64,000 nucleotides of DNA from SIG452 sp045638525. GTDB lineage: Bacteria > Bacillota > Clostridia > UMGS1840. The stretch spans positions 124,001 to 188,000 of the forward strand of contig JAZUBQ010000012.1 in the NCBI GenBank assembly GCA_045638525.1, read 5' to 3'. The notes beneath the pieces were generated by a model. That model worked only from the letters and a program-made list of their open reading frames with translations. It was not told where the DNA came from and did no database searches. The position numbers were made by a program, and so were the translations under genes. Numbering within the stretch: the stretch's first letter is position 1; each line of letters opens with the position of its first letter. Of this stretch, positions 7,410 through 17,409 are shown piece after piece.

Positions 7410-9467
7410 CTATCGTTCAAATTTGGTTTCAATATAGGTTTTGGAAAAAGAAATAAAAAGCGGTCTGCCGTGAGGACAGGTTGTTTTCCCCTGTAAGGAA
7501 AACGCCTCTTTTGCCAGTTCTTCCATCTGATATGTGGAAAGCGAAGTGTTTGCCTTCACACTCATTTTACAAGCCACTAAAAACAGAAGCTTCAGATTGA
7601 AATTTTCAGGCAAAACTTTTCCGGTTTTGCGAATTTCTTCCAGTATTTCATATAATAATTTTTCAATATTTTTTTCTTTAACTTCGCAGGGAATTTCTCT
7701 TACAATCAAAGAATTATCCGAAAAATCATCTGCAACAATGCCTACATTGGACAAAAGTTCCAGATGGTCCAACAAAAGGCGATAATCGGTGGGTGCAAAT
7801 TCAATGATAGTCGGAACCATTAACAACTGTGAATACACCTGTTTTTTCAGCATCTTCTGATACAGTTTTTCATAATTCAACCGTTCGTGAGCTGCGTGTT
7901 GATCTAAGAGGAGCAACTCCTCTCCTTTTTCAATTAAAATATAAGAGGAAAACACCTGCCCGATAACACGAAACGATTCTATCGGTTCTTCAGGTTCTTC
8001 GATTTTTTCGATTTTTTCGATTTCTTTATTTTTTTCAATTACTTCTTCCGAAGGTTTTACAGCAGAAATTTCTTCCTTCTTTGTTTCTGCCGGTGTTTCT
8101 GTTTTTGTCGTTTCCTTGACAACCGGTTCTGTTATCGTTTCTTTTGTTTCTTCTGTTTCTTCTTTTACTTCATAGAAAACAACCGGTTTTTCTTTCTGCT
8201 TTGCTTCTTCCTTCAAAGCCGAAACCTCATTCACTATCGGTTTCGGTTTTGGTGAGATTACTTCCGCTGTTTTTTCTTGCTTTGTTTCTCTCGCAAAAGT
8301 AAAATCATTCAACTGATTAAAAATAGGTTCGACTTTCTTCGAATCTAAAGTAACTGTTTCTTTGGGCTCTTTTGCTTTTTTCTCAAAAAAAGAGCTTTGC
8401 TGATAGGAAACAGGCTTTTCTTCATATTGCACAGCTTTGGAGGTGGCAATCGGAATAGCCGTTGTCTCTTTTACAAACAGCTTTTTCTCCAGAGCATCTT
8501 TCACTCCGGTATAAACAGCATCGTAAATGCTCTGCTCATCGGAGAATTTCACTTCTGCTTTTTGAGGATGCACATTCACATCACACAAAGAGTAATCCAA
8601 ACGAATATCCAAAGCACAGAAAGGATATTTCCCCTGTGCCATTTTTTGAAAATAAGCATACTCCAACGCCTGAATCAGAATTTTAGACTTGCAAATTCGT
8701 CCGTTAACGCTGAAATTTTCAAATTTACGGGTAGGTCTTGCCAGATTGGGAGACCCCACGCAACCGGAAACGATGATGCCGTTTTTCTCACTCTCCACCA
8801 TAATCAACTGGTCAGACAGTTGGCTTCCGTATACCGCATAAACTGCAGAACGAAAATCATTATCCCCTTTGGAATAATACACCTGACGTCCATCTTTTAC
8901 AAATTTAATGGAAAGATGCGGATTGGATAAAATCAATCTTGCAATAATTTCTTCAATATAAGCTCCTTCAGTGGCATCTTTCTTTAAAAATTTCAATCTC
9001 GCAGGAGTATTATAGAACAAATTCTCCACAATAATTTTTGTGCCAACGGGACAACCGATATCCTCAACCGATATCACTTCCCCACCTTCGCAAACCAGTT
9101 TGGTACCCGAAAGAGACTCCTCTTTTCGTGTGATAATGGTAACTTTGGAAACAGCAGATATACTCGCCAATGCTTCACCACGAAAACCCATGGTAGCAAT
9201 CGAAAACAAATCCTCCTTGGTTCTAAGCTTACTGGTGGCATAACGAACTACCGAAAGGACTGCATCCTCCCGATCCATACCACAACCGTCATCGGTTACG
9301 GAAATCCGTTGTTTTCCACCTTCGGAAATTTCCACAATAATTCTGCCGGCTTGTGCGTCTTTGGCATTTTCAAATAATTCCTTAACTACCGAGGCTGGTC
9401 GTTCCACAACCTCACCTGCGGCAATCATATCGGAAAGCAATCGGTCTAATACATGAATGTTTCCCAT
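7410..9467 (-). CDS. mutL: DNA mismatch repair protein MutL (endonuclease type)
   Basis: A mismatch-repair ATPase that couples MutS recognition to strand incision. The 685-residue product has a GHKL ATPase (about 1-330) with KELFENAKDAQA (Glu33, Asn34), DDGCGMD and TMGFRGEALASI. A long Glu/Lys/Thr/Val-rich linker (about 370-495) leads to a C-terminal dimerisation/nuclease domain. That domain has the nuclease motifs DQHAAHERLNYE, ACKMSVKAN, CPHGRP and a terminal FER. These fit a metal-dependent nicking MutL, as in organisms without MutH. It lies 11 nt after mutS with the SD AGGAGC. Confidence 0.96.
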   Translation of the reverse strand: MGNIHVLDRLLSDMIAAGEVVERPASVVKELFENAKDAQAGRIIVEISEGGKQRISVTDDGCGMDREDAVLSVVRYATSKLRTKEDLFSIATMGFRGEALASISAVSKVTIITRKEESLSGTKLVCEGGEVISVEDIGCPVGTKIIVENLFYNTPARLKFLKKDATEGAYIEEIIARLILSNPHLSIKFVKDGRQVYYSKGDNDFRSAVYAVYGSQLSDQLIMVESEKNGIIVSGCVGSPNLARPTRKFENFSVNGRICKSKILIQALEYAYFQKMAQGKYPFCALDIRLDYSLCDVNVHPQKAEVKFSDEQSIYDAVYTGVKDALEKKLFVKETTAIPIATSKAVQYEEKPVSYQQSSFFEKKAKEPKETVTLDSKKVEPIFNQLNDFTFARETKQEKTAEVISPKPKPIVNEVSALKEEAKQKEKPVVFYEVKEETEETKETITEPVVKETTKTETPAETKKEEISAVKPSEEVIEKNKEIEKIEKIEEPEEPIESFRVIGQVFSSYILIEKGEELLLLDQHAAHERLNYEKLYQKMLKKQVYSQLLMVPTIIEFAPTDYRLLLDHLELLSNVGIVADDFSDNSLIVREIPCEVKEKNIEKLLYEILEEIRKTGKVLPENFNLKLLFLVACKMSVKANTSLSTYQMEELAKEAFSLQGKTTCPHGRPLFISFSKTYIETKFER
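7998..8024. repeat. three tandem 9-nt repeats inside mutL
   Basis: Three consecutive 9-nt units (7998-8006, 8007-8015, 8016-8024; the third differs by one base) lie within the part of mutL encoding the charged linker. On the coding strand they give repeated Ile-Glu-Lys. The unit is a multiple of three, so copy-number slippage would keep the frame. Confidence 0.8.
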
Positions 9468-9478
9468 AACTGCTCCTA

Positions 9479-12097
9479 TCAGATTTTCTTAGCTTCATTC
9501 ACTAAATCATTCAGTAAATTCAATGCTTCTAAAGGGGTTAACGTGCTGACGTCCATTTTTTGAAGCTGTGCTACTAAATTCAGAGACAAAATTCCTGCAA
9601 AAGATTGATTATCTTCATCTGCAGATGACGCAACCGTTGTTTGCAAGGAAATTTTGTCTCCTTCCAAATCTTTTACAAGTTCCTGCGCGCGTTTTATCAC
9701 CTGATTGGGGATTCCTGCCAATTTTGCAACTTCCACACCATAGCTGTCATCTGCGCCACCTTCAATAATACGACGCAGGAATGTAATGTCATCCCCACGT
9801 TTTTTCACAGCAACACAATAATTTTTCACAGGTGTCATTTTATCTTCCAACTGGGTGAGCTCGTGATAATGAGTTGCAAATAAAGTTTTCGCCCCAATTT
9901 TCTCACAAATATATTCCACCACCGCCCAGGCAATGGACAAACCATCGTAGGTACTGGTACCACGACCGATTTCATCCAAAATAATCAAACTGTTTTTGGT
10001 TGCATTTTTTAAAATAGTGGATACCTCTGTCATTTCCACCATAAAGGTAGACTGCCCCATTGCCAAGTCGTCGGAAGCACCCACACGGGTAAAGATTTTA
10101 TCCATAACAGGCAAAGATGCAAATTTAGCAGGAACAAAGGCTCCCATCTGTGCCATAATGCAAATCAAAGCAACCTGACGCATATAAGTGGATTTCCCCG
10201 CCATATTCGGCCCGGTAATAATGGCAAAATGCTGTTTTTCAGACAGCTTGGTGTCGTTAGAAACAAACAAAATGTCTTTTCTTGCCTGCTCTACCACCGG
10301 ATGACGACCATCTAAAATTTCAAGCTGATTTTGCGTGTTAAACTCAGGTTTCACATAGTTATTATTGAGAGCGGTTTCGTAGAAAGAACCTAACACATCC
10401 AGATAGCTGATTAAGTCTGCAGTTTTTTTGATGCGCTCGGAATTATGAAAAATCATCTCCCGAATCTGACAGAACACCTGATATTCCAGCTCGGTGATTT
10501 TTTCTTCCGCATTTAAAAGAACTTCTTCAATTTCCTTTAGTTCCCCGGTAATATAACGTTCACAATTTGCCAGAGTCTGTTTTCTGATAAAATAATCGGG
10601 AACCAAATCCTGATAGGATTTGGTTACTTCCAGATAATAACCAAACACCTTGTTATAACCGGTTTTCAGTTTGGCAATTCCGGTTTTTTCCCGTTCTTTA
10701 TTTTCAAGTTCCAATAAAACAGCTTTGCTGTTTTTCTTCATAGCACGAATTTTATCAATTTCTTCGTGATAACCGGTTTTAATAATATCGCCTTCACGAA
10801 TAGTTAACGGAGCATCCTCGGAGATGGATGCATCAATTTCTCTAAAAATATCTTCTAAAGAATCCCAATCCCGATACATCTGCTTCCATAAAGAAGACGA
10901 AAGCTTGCCCACAATTTCTTTCAAATCGGGAAGCACACGGAAAGAATCCCGAAGCGCCAGTAAATCTCTGCCATTTACGGTTTTTAAAGAAATTTTTGAC
11001 AGCAGTCGCTCCACATCACGAATTTCTTTTAAATGGGTACGAATGGCATCTGCCTCCGGTTGGTTGCAGGTTAATTCCTCCACCGCATCCAAACGTCGTT
11101 CAATTTCAGCTTTATTGACCAAAGGACGCTCAATAAAACGTTTTAACATTCTGGCACCCATAGAGGTTTTGGTTTCATCCAGCACACTAAACAAAGAGCC
11201 TGCTCGTTTTTTATCCCGCATGGTTTCGGTAAGCTCTAAATTACGTTTGGCACAGTCATCAATTTCTAAGAAGCTTTTGGCATCGTAATAATCAAATTCC
11301 GTAATATGACGAAGCTCTGTCTTTTGCGTTTTATCAATATAGTAAAGACAAGCCGCTAACGAAAAATAGGATAGTTCTTTCTTTAAAAGTTCATCTTTTT
11401 TCTGCCAGAACACTTCAAATTTTCTGGAAAGAGTTTCCTCAATCCCTGAAAAGCTATAAAAGGTGTCATCTATTGTCTCGAAGCGGGTGTTGATTCTTTC
11501 TTTCACGGAAGAAAGAAAATTTTTATGTATCAACGCTTCGGAATTTACTAAAATTTCGGCAGGTGCATATTTCACAAGTTCACTGGTTACATGAGAGATA
11601 AAATCTGTCCCCGTAAATTCAGTGGTAGAAACATCTCCTGTAGTAATATCTGCAAATGTTACCCCTGCTCCTGTTTTGGTAAGATAAGCAGAAGCTAAAT
11701 AGTGATTGGATTTTTCATCCAACGCATTGGTATCGGAAAAAGTACCGGGAGTAATAATCCTTACCACCGCACGTTCCACGATTCCTTTTGCCGCTTTGGG
11801 GTCAGTAACCTGCTCACAAATGGCAACTTTGTAACCTTTTTTTATCAATCTTGAAATGTATGTTTCTGCACTGTGATACGGAACACCACACATGGGTGCA
11901 CGTTCTTCCTGCCCGCAATCTCTTCCCGTCAGCGTAATTTCAAGCTCACGGGATGCGGTGATGGCATCTGAAAAAAACATTTCGTAAAAATCGCCCAATC
12001 GAAAAAACAAAAGAGTATCTTCATAGTCTTTTTTTATTTGAAAATACTGTTGCATCATAGGGGATAATTTTTCTATCTGCATAATGAATTCATCCAT
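9479..12097 (-). CDS. mutS: DNA mismatch repair protein MutS
   Basis: Recognises base mismatches and small loops and recruits MutL. It is 872 residues long, the usual size. The N-terminal mismatch-binding domain has the Phe-X-Glu element GDFYEMFFSDA. The C-terminal ATPase has Walker A GPNMAGKSTYMRQ, Walker B LDEIGRGTSTYDG and the ATHYHELTQLE loop. Two starts are possible: ATG 12097 or ATG 12082 (MQIEKLSPMMQQY), the second having GGATGG 11 nt upstream; the first is listed. It lies 6 nt after miaB and before mutL. Confidence 0.97.
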   Translation of the reverse strand: MDEFIMQIEKLSPMMQQYFQIKKDYEDTLLFFRLGDFYEMFFSDAITASRELEITLTGRDCGQEERAPMCGVPYHSAETYISRLIKKGYKVAICEQVTDPKAAKGIVERAVVRIITPGTFSDTNALDEKSNHYLASAYLTKTGAGVTFADITTGDVSTTEFTGTDFISHVTSELVKYAPAEILVNSEALIHKNFLSSVKERINTRFETIDDTFYSFSGIEETLSRKFEVFWQKKDELLKKELSYFSLAACLYYIDKTQKTELRHITEFDYYDAKSFLEIDDCAKRNLELTETMRDKKRAGSLFSVLDETKTSMGARMLKRFIERPLVNKAEIERRLDAVEELTCNQPEADAIRTHLKEIRDVERLLSKISLKTVNGRDLLALRDSFRVLPDLKEIVGKLSSSLWKQMYRDWDSLEDIFREIDASISEDAPLTIREGDIIKTGYHEEIDKIRAMKKNSKAVLLELENKEREKTGIAKLKTGYNKVFGYYLEVTKSYQDLVPDYFIRKQTLANCERYITGELKEIEEVLLNAEEKITELEYQVFCQIREMIFHNSERIKKTADLISYLDVLGSFYETALNNNYVKPEFNTQNQLEILDGRHPVVEQARKDILFVSNDTKLSEKQHFAIITGPNMAGKSTYMRQVALICIMAQMGAFVPAKFASLPVMDKIFTRVGASDDLAMGQSTFMVEMTEVSTILKNATKNSLIILDEIGRGTSTYDGLSIAWAVVEYICEKIGAKTLFATHYHELTQLEDKMTPVKNYCVAVKKRGDDITFLRRIIEGGADDSYGVEVAKLAGIPNQVIKRAQELVKDLEGDKISLQTTVASSADEDNQSFAGILSLNLVAQLQKMDVSTLTPLEALNLLNDLVNEAKKI

Positions 12098-12103
12098 CCT
12101 GTT

Positions 12104-13507
12104 CTAACATTCCTGCTCGCCAACCAACGACCAGGACATTACTTCGGTTACTCTTACGGTGACAAAATCACCTTCTGACACATTGGTTTTGGCTTTATAG
12201 TTAATCACCTTATTGGTGGTTGTTCTGCCCTGTCGCATTTCGGGGTTGTTTTTACTTAATCCTTCGTCGATAATTTCATATAAATTATTCAGGTAAGTTT
12301 CATTTACCTCACGGCAAATTTCGGTCTGCACCTCTAAGAGCTCATTAAAATTTTTCAGTTTTTCTTCATAAGTTCTGGGGTCGTCCATCAAAGCCGCTTT
12401 GGTATCTTTTCTGGGAGAATAAATAAAAGTAAATAAATTATCAAAACGAACCTCACGGATTAACGATAAGGTATCGTAAAATTCTTCTTCGGTTTCTCCG
12501 GGAAATCCAACGATGACATCAGAAGTTAAAGCAATATCAGGTACTGCAGTTCTGATTTTATCAACTAATCTCAGATAATCTTCACGGGTATATCTGCGAT
12601 TCATTTCAGCGAGTACCCGATTGTTTCCAGCCTGAAACGGTAAGTGCAGACTGTTACAGATTTTTTTGTTTGCTCCCATCACGGCAATCAATTTATCTGT
12701 TAAATCTTTGGGATGAGAGGTAACAAACCGCACTCGCTTGATCTGCTCAATTTCACAAATAGCAGATAATAAATCAGGAAAATCCAAATCATCTTTTAAA
12801 TCTTTTCCATAAGAATTAACATTTTGTCCAAGCAGAGTAATTTCTTTCAATCCTTTTTCGCAAAGGGAATTGATTTCTGCTAAAATATCTTTGGATTTTC
12901 GACTGCGTTCTCTGCCACGGGTATACGGAACCACACAGTAAGTACAGAAATTGTTGCAACCGTACATAATGGGAATTGCCGCCTTATACCATTTATCATA
13001 CACCACAGGAACGCCTTCCGCAATCACACCATCAACTGACTCCACAGAAAACACCCGTTCTCTTTCGGTCAACACATGATGCAGCATTTTTGGAAACTCG
13101 TGAATCACATGAGTACCAAACACCATATCCACAAAGGGAAAGGTCTTTTTTATACGTTCACTGGCGTGAGGCTGCTGCATTAAACATCCGCAAACGCCAA
13201 TCACCATATCGGGATTTTTTTTCTTTTTCGCTTTCAAAGTGCCAACTTTTCCATACACCTTTACTTCTGCATTTTCACGAACAGAACAAGTGTTATAAAT
13301 CACAAGATCGGCATTTTTTTCATCATCGCCCTTTTGATATCCCATCTGGAACAGCATTGCATACAGCTTGTCCGAATCGGTTTCATTCTGGGCACAACCA
13401 TAAGTAACCACCACAGCGGTTTTTTTTGTCCCTTCATTTTTTAAACGGACATTTTTCATATATTCCTTTTGAGATTCAATAATATCTTTGGAAACAAATT
13501 CAATCAC
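12104..13507 (-). CDS. miaB: tRNA-2-methylthio-N6-dimethylallyladenosine synthase
   Basis: A radical-SAM methylthiotransferase that converts i6A37 to ms2i6A37 in tRNA. The 467-residue product has an N-terminal UPF0004 domain with cluster cysteines Cys38, Cys74 and Cys108. The radical-SAM motif is CNNFCTYCVVPYTRGRERSR (Cys184, Cys188, Cys191), and a C-terminal TRAM domain follows from about residue 395. It forms an operon with mutS-mutL-miaA, so the two tRNA-37 enzymes flank the mismatch-repair pair. It starts 3 nt after the upstream methyltransferase gene. Confidence 0.96.
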   Translation of the reverse strand: MIEFVSKDIIESQKEYMKNVRLKNEGTKKTAVVVTYGCAQNETDSDKLYAMLFQMGYQKGDDEKNADLVIYNTCSVRENAEVKVYGKVGTLKAKKKKNPDMVIGVCGCLMQQPHASERIKKTFPFVDMVFGTHVIHEFPKMLHHVLTERERVFSVESVDGVIAEGVPVVYDKWYKAAIPIMYGCNNFCTYCVVPYTRGRERSRKSKDILAEINSLCEKGLKEITLLGQNVNSYGKDLKDDLDFPDLLSAICEIEQIKRVRFVTSHPKDLTDKLIAVMGANKKICNSLHLPFQAGNNRVLAEMNRRYTREDYLRLVDKIRTAVPDIALTSDVIVGFPGETEEEFYDTLSLIREVRFDNLFTFIYSPRKDTKAALMDDPRTYEEKLKNFNELLEVQTEICREVNETYLNNLYEIIDEGLSKNNPEMRQGRTTTNKVINYKAKTNVSEGDFVTVRVTEVMSWSLVGEQEC

Positions 13508-13510
13508 GGT

Positions 13511-14239
13511 TCAAACGCTCCTTACCACAAAAAATATCCGTTGACTTTTGGAATGAGCCGGTTGAAAGCTGAATTCATCGAACACTCCCTCCACCAAAAG
13601 TCCACATTGCTCGGTAACTTTTTTAATTTCATTGACGGTATATCCTCTTTCGTAATGCGTTTCGGATACCCGTCCGTAAGAGCCGTCCTCATTTTGATAA
13701 AAGATGTCCAAATCCATTGTCAAAAGACGGTCTTCATATTGATTTTGCCATACAAAAAGCTCAGTTTCAGTTTCATCCGTAAAGGTATTGTTTCCTAAAA
13801 CGTGACGAAATTTATAGATGGTGGAAATATCAAAAATATATAATCCGTTGGGATTCAAATAATTCTTAACCAACTGGAAATGCTTTTTCAATTCTTCTTT
13901 TGTAAGCAGGTAATTCACACTGTCCAACGAAGAATAACAGGCATCCACCGTACCGTAAAGCTCAAAATCAGTCATAGACTGACAAAGATATAAAATGGCT
14001 GCATCAGAATCTTTCTCTCTGGCAACATCCAGCATTTCCCAGGAAAAATCCACACCAATCATCTCGTAATCTTCTGCCATCAGACGGGTTAATGTTCCCG
14101 TTCCGCAGCAAATGTCCAAAACAAGCTTGGGTTCTATGGAAAATTTTTTGAATATTTTTTTGTAGTACCGATAAAACTTGCCATAATCAATATCATAGGC
14201 AAATCGGTCATAATAATACGAAAAATCCTGATACATCAC
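13511..14239 (-). CDS. class I SAM-dependent methyltransferase
   Basis: A 242-residue Rossmann-fold methyltransferase. Motif I is VLDICCGTGTLTRLMAED, motif II lies around MIGVDFSWEMLDVARE, and the SAM-adenine segment is near LCQSMTDFEL. The segment FHYDRFAYDIDY-like start (YYYDRFAYDIDYGKF) is common in small-molecule methyltransferases of this group. The substrate cannot be inferred, and the neighbours (PFK and miaB) do not suggest one. Both flanking gaps are under 10 nt, so it is part of the long operon. Confidence 0.85.
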   Translation of the reverse strand: MMYQDFSYYYDRFAYDIDYGKFYRYYKKIFKKFSIEPKLVLDICCGTGTLTRLMAEDYEMIGVDFSWEMLDVAREKDSDAAILYLCQSMTDFELYGTVDACYSSLDSVNYLLTKEELKKHFQLVKNYLNPNGLYIFDISTIYKFRHVLGNNTFTDETETELFVWQNQYEDRLLTMDLDIFYQNEDGSYGRVSETHYERGYTVNEIKKVTEQCGLLVEGVFDEFSFQPAHSKSQRIFFVVRSV

Positions 14240-14248
14240 AAAAAAATC

Positions 14249-15451
14249 CTATCTATGTAAGTGTTTGGGAATACCGTTTTCATCAAATTTGACAGAAACT
14301 TCTCCTAAAATTAACGGTTTTAAATAAGTAATCAATTCATCAGTGATATCATTACCATTGACAATCCATTCGATGGGAACACATTTTTCTACGTTAGCAC
14401 TTTGATGAATGTCGGCAGATGCAATTTCCATCTGATAAGGATTGTCAGAAATTCTCCGGAATACCATCATTTCACCTGTATGCCCTGCTACTGCTTTGCT
14501 TACGCCTGCTTCACCGATGGCAAACGCTTCATTGATGTCGGTTTCAGACAACAAATGCGCTGCACAACGCTGACATACATTCAATTCCACACTTCTTGCT
14601 TTGCAACCAAGTTCTGCCTTTACTAAATTTTCCAAGGCTTTACCTGCACCACTTAACATCGTATGTCCGAAAGAGTCGGTAGCGCTGGTCTCCCCTTCGC
14701 AAATCAGGGTGCCGTTTTCATCGTGAATCCCTTCGGAAACCGCTACAATCACATTCATAATACCTTTGTCAAACAAAGCCTGGATATCGTTTAAAAATTG
14801 TTCTTTTGAGAACGCAACTTCCGGCAAATAAATCAGTTGCGGTGCATCGCGATGACTGTTTCGTGCCAACGCAGCAGCACCGGTAAGCCAACCTGCGTGA
14901 CGTCCCATAATTTCAATAATAGTAACCGATTTCAGGCAATATACCAAACTGTCTTCCGTAATTTCTGCCACGGTAGTTGCCACATATTTTGCAGCTGAAC
15001 CGAATCCCGGAGTATGGTCGGTAATTGCAAGGTCATTATCAATGGTTTTGGGAACACCGATAATTTTCACATCCAAACTATGTTCTTTCGCATAATCGGA
15101 TAATTTGCAAACGGTATCCATCGAGTCATTTCCGCCAATGTAGAGGAAATATCCAATATTTTTTTCTGAAAAGTAAGAAAAAATCTGCTGATAAAGCTCC
15201 GGATTTTCAGAAGCATTCGGAAGTTTTTTACGACAAGAACCAAGGTATGCTGCAGGAGTCTGTTTTAAAATATCCAGATCCAAACCGCCGAGTTCTTTTA
15301 AATTATCGTTTAATACACCTTCGATACCATAAATGGCACCATAAATTTTATCAATACAATCTTCTTTTAAAGCACCGCTGATAACCCCTGCTAAACTTGC
15401 GTTAATTGCAGCAGTGGGGCCTCCTGATTGTGCCACCAACAAATTCTTCAT
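14249..15451 (-). CDS. pfp: 6-phosphofructokinase, pyrophosphate-dependent type
   Basis: Phosphorylates fructose 6-phosphate to fructose 1,6-bisphosphate. The 400-residue product has the phosphoryl-donor loop AQSGGPTAAINASL, the motif GGNDS (106-110) and PKTIDND (134-140, catalytic Asp138). In ATP enzymes these read GGDGS and PGTIDND. The Asp at the second variable position and Lys135 are the established markers of PPi-dependent enzymes, so PPi is the predicted donor and the reaction would be reversible. Asn108 in place of the usual metal-binding Asp is typical of only part of the family. The gene directly follows that for inorganic pyrophosphatase. SD: GGGAGG. Confidence 0.9.
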   Translation of the reverse strand: MKNLLVAQSGGPTAAINASLAGVISGALKEDCIDKIYGAIYGIEGVLNDNLKELGGLDLDILKQTPAAYLGSCRKKLPNASENPELYQQIFSYFSEKNIGYFLYIGGNDSMDTVCKLSDYAKEHSLDVKIIGVPKTIDNDLAITDHTPGFGSAAKYVATTVAEITEDSLVYCLKSVTIIEIMGRHAGWLTGAAALARNSHRDAPQLIYLPEVAFSKEQFLNDIQALFDKGIMNVIVAVSEGIHDENGTLICEGETSATDSFGHTMLSGAGKALENLVKAELGCKARSVELNVCQRCAAHLLSETDINEAFAIGEAGVSKAVAGHTGEMMVFRRISDNPYQMEIASADIHQSANVEKCVPIEWIVNGNDITDELITYLKPLILGEVSVKFDENGIPKHLHR

Positions 15452-15466
15452 AATTTCCTCCCTGTA

Positions 15467-16000
15467 TTACTGTTGTAAAAATTCTTTCTTATAACTTTCG
15501 ATGCACTCGGCAATCACTGCTCTTGCCACATCTGCACCTTCCACTTTATTTACAATGGTTTCTTTATGTTCCAGCATTTTATAAACTTCATAAAAATGCT
15601 TGATTTCGTGAAACAAATGATTGGGTAACTCGGATACATCCCGAAATGAATTATGATAGGGGTCGTTTTCGCAAACAGCGATAATTTTCTCATCCACCGC
15701 TCCATCATCTATCATTTTGATAACACCGATGGGATAACATTCCACCACAGTCATAGGCAAAATCCCTTCGGTACAAAGCACCAAAACATCCAAGGGGTCA
15801 CCATCCTGTGCATAGGTTCTTGGAATAAACCCATAGTTTGCAGGATAGTGCGTGGATGTGTACAACACACGGTCTAATTTCAAAAGACCGGTGTCTTTAT
15901 CCAACTCATATTTATTTTTTCCGCCTTTTTCAATTTCAATTACGGCAGAAAACCGTTCAGGCAGGACTCTGTCTTCCTTCATATCATGCCAAATGTTCAT
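15467..16000 (-). CDS. ppa: soluble inorganic pyrophosphatase, family I
   Basis: Hydrolyses PPi to two phosphates in the cytosol. The 177-residue product carries the metal-binding signature DGDPLDVLVL (Asp66, Asp68, Asp71). Also seen are YPANYGFIPRTYAQ, the substrate-contact segment KYELDKDTG, and DDGAVDEKIIAV. The SD ACAGGAGG lies close to the ATG. It lies 15 nt upstream of the PPi-type phosphofructokinase gene; both enzymes use the same substrate pool. Confidence 0.95.
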   Translation of the reverse strand: MNIWHDMKEDRVLPERFSAVIEIEKGGKNKYELDKDTGLLKLDRVLYTSTHYPANYGFIPRTYAQDGDPLDVLVLCTEGILPMTVVECYPIGVIKMIDDGAVDEKIIAVCENDPYHNSFRDVSELPNHLFHEIKHFYEVYKMLEHKETIVNKVEGADVARAVIAECIESYKKEFLQQ

Positions 16001-16026
16001 GGGGATTCCTCCTGTATTTTCACTTT

Positions 16027-17409
16027 CTATAAACGATGACAGCCATCTGTTAAAAACTGTTGTTTCTCTTTGATGATTTCTTCTATATCCCGCATATAGC
16101 GTTCCGGCTGTTTGTCGGTTCTAAGCTTGGAGAAAGGTTTTTTGGTTGCATAATCCACAAGCTTGGAAGTGCCGCCTGCACCTACTGCTATCACGGACGA
16201 AATTTCTTCCATCATAAAAATATTATATGCACACACTTTGTGATTTCTCATAAAGCCCACATTCTCAAGTCCTGCAACTGCATTCTTTTGCCGATAAATA
16301 TAATACGGCTGGTATGAATCAGAAAGCACTTCGTAAGAATAGCGAAGCATTTGCTCCGCTTCCAAAAACATTTCCCGATCGGTTTGCATCCGAAGATCGG
16401 AAGTTCGTTTTTTGCACAGAGTATGTATGGTAATATGCTGGGGAGAAAGCTCTAAAATTCCATCCAAAGAATGTTTAAAATCCAAAAAGCTTTCTCCGGG
16501 AAGTGCCGCAATTAAATCGGTATTCACAGTTGTAAACTGAAACTTTTGGCTCAGTTCGTATGCTTTGAAAAAGTCTTCTACGGTATGTCTTCTTCCGATT
16601 CTGTCAAGCGTTTTTTGGTTTAAGGTTTGCGGGTTGATGCTGATACGGTCCACTCCCATCCCGGATAACACCGAAAGCTTTTCATAAGTGACGGTATCTG
16701 CCCTGCCGGCTTCCACCGAAAACTCTTTGGGTGTTTGATAAGATAACACAGAAGCGATTAACTTTTCCAACTGTTTCTCGGTTAAAACCGTTGGAGTTCC
16801 ACCCCCAATATAAACGCTGTTTAATGTCAGTCCGCAATCCGAAACCGTCTGCAATACAGCTTGCACTTCGGTTATCAAAGCAGAAAAATAATCATCAATC
16901 AGCATAGAATACGGTTTTAAATATTCCAAAGTGAAAGAACAATAACCACATCGTGACGGACAAAACGGAATATGAATATATAAGGAAATTTCTTTTTCCC
17001 TCAATGTGCTTACCGTATCGGTTACACAGCGGGCACATTGTTCGGTCACTTGTCCCTTCTCAGGGGATACCAGATAAACAGAAGACAGTCCTTCGCAAAC
17101 ATCAGCTGAAAACTTCAACGCAGTTTGAGCCGGACGAACTCCCGTTAAAATACCAAACGGCAAATCCGCATCCGTAATGCGATAAACTGCACGTTTTAAT
17201 GTCAAAAGTACATCGTTTTGCATAACGGGTTCCTGATGTGTTTTTTCTCCCATTGTGACTGTAACAAAATTATCGTCTACCTGATAAGAAATATCCACAT
17301 CCGCATTTTCACAGTTACAAACCACCTCATCATACGGAAAAATCATTTTTAAAAGATGATAAATTCCGTAATGGTAAGATTCCACTTGGTTGTTTAAGTT
17401 TATAACCAT
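16027..17409 (-). CDS. hemZ: HemZ-like coproporphyrinogen dehydrogenase, radical SAM
   Basis: A 460-residue radical-SAM protein of the HemN/HemZ family. The cluster motif IHIPFCPSRCGYCSF carries Cys150, Cys154 and Cys157 with the extra family Cys nearby. It is followed by VYIGGGTPTVLTEKQLEKL, the SAM-binding segment FSVEAGRADTV, and RISINPQTLNQKTLDRIGRRH. A roughly 140-residue N-terminal extension (with DADLPFGILTGVRPAQ) is characteristic of clostridial HemZ. HemZ is named for anaerobic coproporphyrinogen III oxidation, but no other haem gene is nearby, so another radical-SAM role is possible. It overlaps the upstream MBL gene by 10 nt. Confidence 0.85.
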   Translation of the reverse strand: MVINLNNQVESYHYGIYHLLKMIFPYDEVVCNCENADVDISYQVDDNFVTVTMGEKTHQEPVMQNDVLLTLKRAVYRITDADLPFGILTGVRPAQTALKFSADVCEGLSSVYLVSPEKGQVTEQCARCVTDTVSTLREKEISLYIHIPFCPSRCGYCSFTLEYLKPYSMLIDDYFSALITEVQAVLQTVSDCGLTLNSVYIGGGTPTVLTEKQLEKLIASVLSYQTPKEFSVEAGRADTVTYEKLSVLSGMGVDRISINPQTLNQKTLDRIGRRHTVEDFFKAYELSQKFQFTTVNTDLIAALPGESFLDFKHSLDGILELSPQHITIHTLCKKRTSDLRMQTDREMFLEAEQMLRYSYEVLSDSYQPYYIYRQKNAVAGLENVGFMRNHKVCAYNIFMMEEISSVIAVGAGGTSKLVDYATKKPFSKLRTDKQPERYMRDIEEIIKEKQQFLTDGCHRL

